From Gordonia polyisoprenivorans NBRC 16320 = JCM 10675 (lineage in GTDB: Bacteria > Actinomycetota > Actinomycetes > Mycobacteriales > Mycobacteriaceae): a DNA stretch of 64,000 nucleotides. The notes below the pieces were generated by a model. That model did no database searches and was not told the origin of the DNA. It worked only from the letters and a program-made list of their open reading frames with translations. Position 1 is the first letter of the stretch. Each line of letters starts with the position of its first letter. Location: NCBI RefSeq assembly GCF_000241325.1, contig NZ_BAEI01000067.1, positions 1 to 64,000 of the forward strand, in the 5' to 3' direction. Below, one piece after another: positions 28,401 to 37,400 of this stretch. The position numbers and the translations under genes are program-made.

Positions 28401-31400
28401 CCCTTGGTCTTCGCCGCTGTCGAGGCACTCACGAATCGCGGCGGCCACCATCTCCTCACGCGGTGTCAATGGCCGGCCGATACCGTTGGAGGAGTGTATC
28501 TTTCGGAGGAGTTCGGTGTGGTCGATCTTGCCGTTGGCGGTCAGCGGCCACTCGTCGACGACGAGGATGCGGCTGGGCACCGCATAGGCGGGCAGTCGTT
28601 CCGCACACCACGAGATCAGGGCTGACTCAGAGGGTACCGCCTGCGCTGCGGCGCCCACGCGGACGGCCGCCACGAGACGCGCTGCACTCGCGACTCCGTC
28701 CTGCAGCACCCGGCAGTCGAGGACGTCGGGCGCCGCGGTGAGCGCGGCAACGATCTCGGCCGGTTCGATGCGGAATCCGCGGATCTTCAGTTGGTCGTCG
28801 ACGCGCCCGAGGAAGGCGATCCGCCGATCGGGCAACAGCCGCACCCGATCACCCGTGCGGTAGCGGCGGATGCCGTCGGGGCCGGCCACGAATCGCGTCG
28901 CGGTCGTCGAGGGGTCACCGAGATAGCCGAGCGCGAGTTGCGGCCCGGAGAGCTGGAGTTCGCCGCGTCCACCGAGCGGTACGGCCCGCCCGTGCCGATC
29001 GCAGACCTCGGCGTGGGCGCCGTCGAGTGGTGTGCCGATGATCGGGCGGTCGTCGTCGAGGTCGATCTCCCCGCAGAGCACCTGCACGGTGGTCTCGGTG
29101 GGCCCGTACATGGTGAGCAGCCGTACCTCGGGGTGCGCCGACACCCATCCGCGCAACCGCGCCGGGTCGACGGCCTCACCCGCGAGGATCACTGTTCGCA
29201 GCGACGCCAGTGACACGTCGGCAGTGCCGGCGAGCGCTTGGAGCGCCGAGGAATCGGTCAGTCGCGCAAACGCACTCGGGGTTTGTGCGCAGTGGGTCAC
29301 GCGGTGACGGGTCAGGCCGGCGGCGAAGCGTGCCGGGTCGCGGACGTCGTCGTCGGAGAAGACGACGACCCGTCCGCCCGCGGCGAGCGGGCCGAAGATC
29401 TCCCACACGGAGGCGTCGAAGGCCAATGCGTGCGACCAGCTCCCGACCATCTCACCGGTGCACCCGAGACGGGAAAGTGAGGCGCCGAGCATCGCGGCCA
29501 TCGCGGTCCGGTCGACGACCACGCCCTTGGGTGCGCCGGTCGATCCCGACGTGTGGATGACGTAGGCGGCGCCGGGCATCGCGGGGCCGGTCCCGCTGTG
29601 GGCGGGGCTGATCTCGAGGCCTTCGCGAATCGTCGCACCGGGCCCGATTCGGCGGTACAGCAACCGTTGTCGCGCCGGTGGCAGGTCCGGGTCGACGGGC
29701 GCGAACACCGCGCCCGCGGCGAGCACACCCAGCGCGGCCACGACCGCCTCACTCCCCCGGCGCAATGCCAGCACGACCGTGGTCCCCGGGCGGGTCCCGG
29801 CCGCATGCAACTTCTCGGCCACCTGCTCGGCACGACACCACAGGTCGCGGTACGTGAGCACATCGTCGGAGTCGACGAGCGCGACCTCGCCGGAGGCGAC
29901 AATTGCCACAGCGTCGGGCTGGCGCGTCGCCATGGCACGCACCGCGTCGACGGGATCGATCGACTGCGCAGAAACATTGGGGTGAACAGAAGTGGGCTGG
30001 GCGAGAACACCGGCAGGCAGGCACTCGGCCACACACCGTGTCGACGAGTCGGTCAGGGCCGTCAGGGCGGCGACGAAATACTCGAGCATCGGTTCCACCG
30101 CTGCGGCGTCGACCCGGGCGGGTGACGCCGTCACCTGCACCGACAGCGCTCCGTCGTCGACCGTACGCACCGTGAATTCGAGTGCGGTGCGGGTGATTCC
30201 CACATCGATCGGCGTGATGTCGGTGATCAGCAGTCCCGGTGAGTCAGGCAGCGCGGCGGCATGGTCGAGCAGCACGTCGGGCAGGGTCGCCGGCGCCGAC
30301 GCGGCGTGAGTGGCGGCATCGGCGATCGTGCGGTGTGCGTGCACGAGTGCCTCGTCGATCGGCAGCGCGACGACGGGCCGGTGGTCCGCCGTCACCGCCG
30401 ACCACCGCACCGGAACGGTGGTGGCGCGCATACCGACGCGGGGTCCGCCAGGAAGGGCAACCGGGATCGCCGCGACGACGTCGTCGAAGTCGGTGACGGC
30501 GGCGAGTGTCGCGGCCAGTGCCACCCACAGCGCCGAGTACAGCGTGGTGCCGGCTCCGGCCACCACGTCGTTGACCGCAGCGGCGGTGTCGGCGTCGATA
30601 CGGCGCTCGTGGACCACTGCGGGTTTCTCGGTCGCCGGGTGCCGTCGGGGTGGTTCCGGGAGGGCGAGGTGTTCGGGTGCGCCGTCGAGAACCGTTCTCC
30701 AATAGGCGGTGTCGTCGTCGCGTACCGAGACCTGCAGCTCGTCGGGCTGCTCGGACCAGCGTGGGCTGCGTCCGCACAGGCGTGCCGTCAGCGCTGTGTG
30801 CAGGTCGTCGAGGAGTATCGGTACCGATGCTCCGTCGACGGCGATGTGGTGGGCGACGAGCACGATGCCGGTGCCCGCGGGTGAGTCGGCGAGTACCGCA
30901 CGCCATGCCGGTCGGGTGGTCAGATCGAAGGGGGCATCGACGATCTCGGTGACCTGACCGGCGTCGGGGACCGTATCGCTTTGGGTGATCGGTGGATTCC
31001 CGGTGAGAGCGTCGGCGTGGAGAACCACGATCTCCGGAGTTGCGTCCCCGCGATCGGGAAACACCGCACGCAGCATCGGATGCCGGTCGGCGAGATCGAG
31101 CAGCGCTGCCCGCACCACGGGCACCTCGGCACGCACCGTGACTCGCAACGCCAGATGGTATGCGGCCGAATCGGGCTGTCCGCGATGGGCATCCCACAGG
31201 GCGCGCTGCGCCGGCCACAGGACGTCACGAGGCCGTACCGACGGTGTGCGAGCATCGGCGGCAACCAGTTCGGTCAGTCCGCGGATTGTCGGTGCGGCGA
31301 GGATGTCGGCGACAGTGACCTGGGTACCCGGTCCCGACAGCCGTGCAGCAAGTCGCGCCGCCGACAACGAGTTTCCGCCGACAGAGAAGAAGTTGACGTC

Positions 31401-34400
31401 AGGTCCCCACAACTCGGGTCCGTCCCCGTGCGTCGCGCGGCCGGCTGCCTGGGGTCCGGGTTGCCCAACGATCTCGGCGACGAGATCGGCGACGCGACGT
31501 TGTGCCGCGGTCAGCGGGGCGGGGGTGCCGGTCACCGCGGGCAGTCCCGCGATCAGGGCGTGCCGGTCGAGTTTGCCGTTGTCGGTGAGTGGCCAGCGCT
31601 CGACGACGCCGATGCGCGTGGGCATCAGGTACCCGGGCAGCCGCGTGGCGCACGCGCGCTGAAGAAGGGCTTCGCGCTCCTGGGCCGACACGTCGCTATC
31701 GGTGGTGTCGTCGTCGATCACGAAGGCGAGGATTTGTTCATCGCCGGGTTGTGTCCCGCCGGCGATCACCACGCGTGCCTCGCGGACGCCGGGCGCCTCG
31801 ACGAGAGCCGCGGCGATCTCGGCGGGCTCGACGCGATGACCACGCACCTGCATCTGATCGTCCGACCGGCCCAGGTAGGCAAGCCGATCCGGCGCGATCA
31901 ACCGCACCACATCGCCTGTTCGGTACATCCGTGTGCCGCAGCCGTCGGGGTCGGCGACGAAGCGGCTCGCGGTCAGGGCGGGCGCGTGCAGGTAGCCGTC
32001 GGCGACTTGCGCGCCGCTGACGTACAGTTCGCCGAGTCCGCCCACCGGCACCGGACGCAGATGCCGGTCGCGCACCGACCAGCCGACTCCGGCGAACGGG
32101 GCGCCGATCAGGCTGCGGGCGTCGGTGGTGTCGACGTCGGCGGCGGTGAGGTGCACCGTGGTCTCGGTGATGCCGTACATGTTGATCAGGCGCACACGAG
32201 GATTGGCCTGCGCCCAATCGTGCAGCGCAGGTGCTTGCAGCGCCTCGCCGCCGAACACGACGCACCGCAAGGCTGGCAACCGCGACCCACCACTACTCGA
32301 CGAACCGGCACCATCCGGTGCGGCGAGCCGCGCGAACGCGGTCGGGGTCTGCGAGAGAATGCTGACGCCACAATCGTTCAGGGTTGCGCTCAGCAGCACC
32401 GGGTCCCGGCTCACCGGGCGGTCGACGATCACCACGCGGCCACCGGAACAGAGTGCGCCGAAGATCTCCCACACCGAGAAGTCGAAGGTGTGCGAGTGCG
32501 TCGCACTCCACACGTCGGCGGGGGTGGCGTCGACGACGTCGAGGGCGGCACCGAGCATCGCGGACAACGCGGTACGCGGCACCGCAACACCTTTGGGCCG
32601 TCCGGTCGATCCGGATGTGTGGATGATATAGGCGATCCCCGGTCGGCGGGGCGCGGTCCCGAGGCCCGGGCCGGGTTCGATCAACAGGCCGTCGCCCACG
32701 ATCGCCGCCGGGGAAGTCGCGGCGATGAGTTCCGCGGTGCGCGCGGGCGGATGTTCCGGGTCGAGCGGAACGTAGGCGGCGTCGGCCATCAGGGTCCCGA
32801 CCATCGCCACCACGGTCTCGGCACCACGGCCGAGCAGCAATGCCACCCGGTCACCCGCCCGCACCCCGACCCGACGCAGATCCATCGCCATCTCGAATGC
32901 GCGCGTGGACAATTGCTCGTAGGTCATCGATGTTCGGGCGTCGGTGACGGCGATGGCGTGCGGGGTGGCGCCGACGTGTGCGAGTAGTGCGTGGATCGGG
33001 TCGGCGCCGGCCACCGGGCATTCCGCGGCGACGCCACGTCCGGTCGGGGTGCACGACCCGACGAGGGTGGCCGGGTCGGCGAGCGCCAGCCGGGTCAGTG
33101 TGTCGACCACGTGGTCGAGGAGAATCCCGGCGCCGTCGGGGTCGACGCGATCGGGTGCCACCGTCAGAGCCAACCGCAGCTGGTCTCCGCTGTCGTCGAC
33201 GACGAACTCCAGTGCGGTGCGGGCTCTCCCGGTGCGGATCGGGGTGGCCGAGCGGATCACCGCGCGCCCCGGCAGTACGGGTTCCCGACCGAGTTCGGTA
33301 CCGTCCATCGTATTTGCCTGCGCCAGCACCACATCGGCGAGCTGTGCGGGTGCGGTGTCGGCGTGGCGCATCCCGGCCTGTAGCGCGGCCACCGATCCCG
33401 CGAGCGCCTCCGCGACGGTCTGCGACGCGACTGCGCGAGACCGTACCGGGACCGTCCGGACGAACATGCCGACCCGCTCGAGGTCGGAGGAACTCCAGCG
33501 CCCGGAGGTCGGCACCGAGATGACGACGTCGTCGTCGCCGACGACACCGGCGAGGACGGCGGCCACGGCCACCCGGACCAGCGCCTGCAGGGTGGCACCG
33601 GCGCCGGCGGCTTGGGCGGTGGCCGCCGCCGAGAGCCTCGCGTCGACGACCCGGTCCAGATGAACCGCTTCGGTATACCCGTCGCGGACCGTACGTGCCT
33701 CGGGCAGCGCGAGTCGCGTCGGGGCACCGGCGAGCACGTCCCGCCAGTAGCTGTGTCCCGCATCGGAATCGGCGACGGGTCGCCCACCGCGGAAGTCTCC
33801 GGGCCCGGGGAACTCCGGCAGTCGGTGGCGGGTGCGTGCGGTGACCGCGATCAGCATGTCCCGCACCAGGATCGGGATCGACCAGCCGTCGACCGCGATG
33901 TGATGGACCACGAACACCATCGACACCGCACCCCGGCTGTCGTCGAGAACGGCACGCCACGGAGGGTCGACGGTGAGATCGAAGGGCGCAGCCACCACTG
34001 CGCGAACCATGCTCGGGCTCAACGTATCCCGGGCGATCGGCAGCGCGTCGACCATCGCCTGGGTGGGTAGTAGGCGTACCGTCGGGGTGCCGTCGGGCCG
34101 GGCGGGAAAGACGCGGCGCAGCGCGTCGTGGTGCAGGGCGAGGTCGGTCAGCGCCGATGTCACGAGATCCGCAGTCACGAGATCCGCGGTCACCGGTTCG
34201 GTTCCCGTACCCGGTGCGAACTCGACCCGCACGGCGAGGTGGTACACATGGTCGGCCGGGTCGGAGCGGTTCAAGGCCCAGATCTGGTGTTGTGCCGGCG
34301 TCACGACCGGCGCGGTGACCGGTGCGGTGGCGGCCGTGAGGTCACCGGTGTCGACGCGTGCGGCGATCTCGGCCAGGGTGGTGGCCGGGGTCAGCTCGCC

Positions 34401-37400
34401 GATGCGCAGCGGACGGCCCACCCGTGCGCCGAGGCGCGCCATGATCTCCAGCATCGTCAGCGAGGTGCCGCCCAGGTCGATGACCGAGGCGGCCATCGAG
34501 ACCCGTTCCACCCGAAGCACGTCGGCGACGATCTCGCCGAGCGCGCATTCGACGTCGGAGGTGGCGGCCACGAATTCCGGTTCGTGCAGCGCGATCCCGG
34601 CCACCGCGCGCGCCGCGGCGTCGCGATCGATCTTGCCGGTCGGGCCGGTCGGCAACTGATCGAGCATCAGGACACGCCGCGGCCACATCACCGATGGCAG
34701 GGTCGCGATGAGATGTGCCCGCACCGCCCGTTCGAGTCCGTCGCCGCCCGGTGCGGCACCGGTCGCCACGCAGGCGACGTCGAGCGCCAGGTCGCCGTCG
34801 GGTGCGTGGCCGGCGACGACGACCGCGGCGCCGACACCGTCGACCTCCGTGGCGGCGTTCTCGATCTCGGCCGGTTCGACGCGGACCCCGCGGACCGAGA
34901 GTTGCCCGTCGGCTCGGCCGCCGAAGACGAGATCACCGGTGGTCGGGTCGCGGCGCGCGAGATCACCGGTCCGGTACATCCGGGCGCCGTCGCGCCACGG
35001 GCAGGCGAGGAATCTCGTCGCGGTGAGTCCGGGCCGATCCCGGTATCCGTGCGCGAGTTGTGGTCCGCACAGATAGAGTTCGCCGATGATCCCGTCGGCC
35101 ACCGGTCGCAGCCGGTGATCGAGGACCAGCGCGGCCATCCCCGGGACCGGTCGGCCGATGGGTACCGGCCGGTCGAGGTGGACGTCGGCGGTGATCGGCG
35201 CGGCCGTCGCATACAGCGTCGCCTCGGCGGGACCGTAGGTGTTGAACACCCGCCGCGCGCCGCCCCCTCCCGGTGGTCGACGCGTGATGCGGGCCGCGAG
35301 CGCCGGTGACAGTGCCTCGCCGATCGCCGACACGGTCGGCGGCAGTGTGTGCGCGGGAATCCGATTCAGGACGGTCGGGGTGGCCATCAGGTGGGTGATG
35401 CGGTGATCGAGCAGCGCGCGGCCGAGGTCGTCGTCGAGTCCGGCGGCCGGAATCAGGGTGTGGCCCAGCGCGGCACACGCCAGCATCTCGAAGTGGGCCA
35501 TGTCGAACATCGGTGATGCCACCGCGAGCCAGCGCGCCCCGACATCGATCCCGTCACCCGCCCCGAATCGGGCCCACATGTCGGGCGCGATGGCGGCCGG
35601 CCCGGTATGCGGGACGACGACGCCCTTGGGTTCGCCGGTGCTTCCCGAGGTGAACACGATGTAGGCGGCGTCGGACGGAAGCGGTGCCGGTAGCCGGCCG
35701 GCATGGGGTGCGACATCGGTGAGATCGTCAAGGGGCCGTGACGGAATGCCCGTCCGCGCACCATGTTCGGGGCTCGTGGCGAGGATGAGGACCGGAGCGG
35801 CTGTCGCCAGCATCCGGTCGATCCGCGCGGTCGGCTGGGTCGGGTCGATCAGCACGATCGTCGCACCGCTGCGCGCGACCGCCCACCAGGCGATGACCTG
35901 ATCGACGCTGCGGCGCATCAGCACCACGACCCGGGTGCCGGGCCGGGCTCCGAGCGCCGAGAGCCGGCGCGCGAGGTCGGCGGTGCGCGCGTCGAGATCG
36001 GCGAAGGTCACCACGGGCTCGCCCAGGAGGCTGCCGTCAACGGCCACGTCGTTTCCGGCGCGGGCGACCGTGGCGGCGATGAGGTCCGGCAGGGTGTCCA
36101 TGGGACTTTCGGTGCCGGGCACCTCGGGGGTGCGCGCGGGCAGAGGCAGGTCGTCGATGGTGACGTGCGCAGACCCTGGGGCGGTCAGTGCGTCGGCGAG
36201 TGCACCGAGCATCGCGAGCAGTCCGTCGTGGAACGCCGTCACCTCGGCCGGGTCGTAGCGGCGCGGGTTGGCCTCGATCTCCACGATGAAGGTGCCGCTG
36301 TCGGTGGATTCGGCGAGAGTTCCGGACGGGAACACGTTGATGGCCAGGTCTTCTGCCGGTCCGGTGGTCACCGAGGAGAATCGGACGGTCGTCTCGCCGA
36401 ATCGCATCTCACGGTCGAAGAGCATCAGGTTGAGGACCGGTCCGCCGGTGTGATCGCCGTGTTCGGTGACGATGTCCTCGAACCGGTACCGCTGATGACG
36501 TAGTGCGCCGAGCATCGCCCGCTCGGTGGTGCGCACGGCGGCATGGATCTCGGCGCGTCGGCCGACGCCGGCGCGTAGCGGCACGAAGTTGATGGTCGGC
36601 AATGGTGTGGCGCGCAGTGCGGCCGTCGTCCGTGCGGCTACCGCGAGGGTCAGCGCACCGTCGGCGTCGCCGGTGCGACGGCTCAGATAGCCCGCGGCGG
36701 CGGTCGCGATCAGTGTCGGCAGGCTGGTGGGCATGGCCGTGATGAGCGTGCGGATCGCGTCCATCGTCGCCATCGGGATCGGTGCCGCCACCGTGTGATT
36801 GCGGGAGGCCGGCCCGCCCGAACGGTGCGCCGGTGAGGTCGCGGGGTCGCGGCCGGCGAGGACCTCACGCCAGTAGTCGGCGTCACGGGCGCGGCGCGAC
36901 GAGCTCTGGTAGGCGTGGTCGGCGGCGGGTGCGGCGGAGAGGTCGGCGACGGGCACCGACGGTGCGCTCGGGTCGCGGGAAAGACAACGACGTAACGCGC
37001 ACACCAGGTTGTCGCGAGTGGCCACCCCGTCGGTGGTCAGGTGATGCGCACGGTTGTAGAGCTGATGTCGGTGATCTGACAACCGGAACAGGACGGCCCG
37101 TGCCAATCGATCGGCGGTCACATCGACCGCGCGGTGTAAATCGGCGTCGATGATGTCTTGCACAGCCCCATTCGGATCCGGTCGGTCACCGACATCGACG
37201 TATTCGACGTGATCATGCAACGACGGATCGTAGATGCACACCGGGCCGCGGGGGCCCTCCTCGAACCGCAGCTGCATGACTCGCGCTCGGCGTCCCTGCT
37301 CGGCGAGTTCGGTGAGGAAGGATTCACGGTCGAGCGGACCCTCGATGTCGGTCACCTGCGCCATGTTCAACGGCACCGACGGCATCGCCTGCTGCCGCAA

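Noticed and set aside
24573..28625. Two long plus-strand open frames (683 and 666 codons) opposite NRPS1
   Set aside because: They are antisense shadows of GC-rich NRPS codons: arginine-, glycine- and histidine-rich, with no recognisable domain, while the minus strand encodes continuous C, A and PCP motifs.
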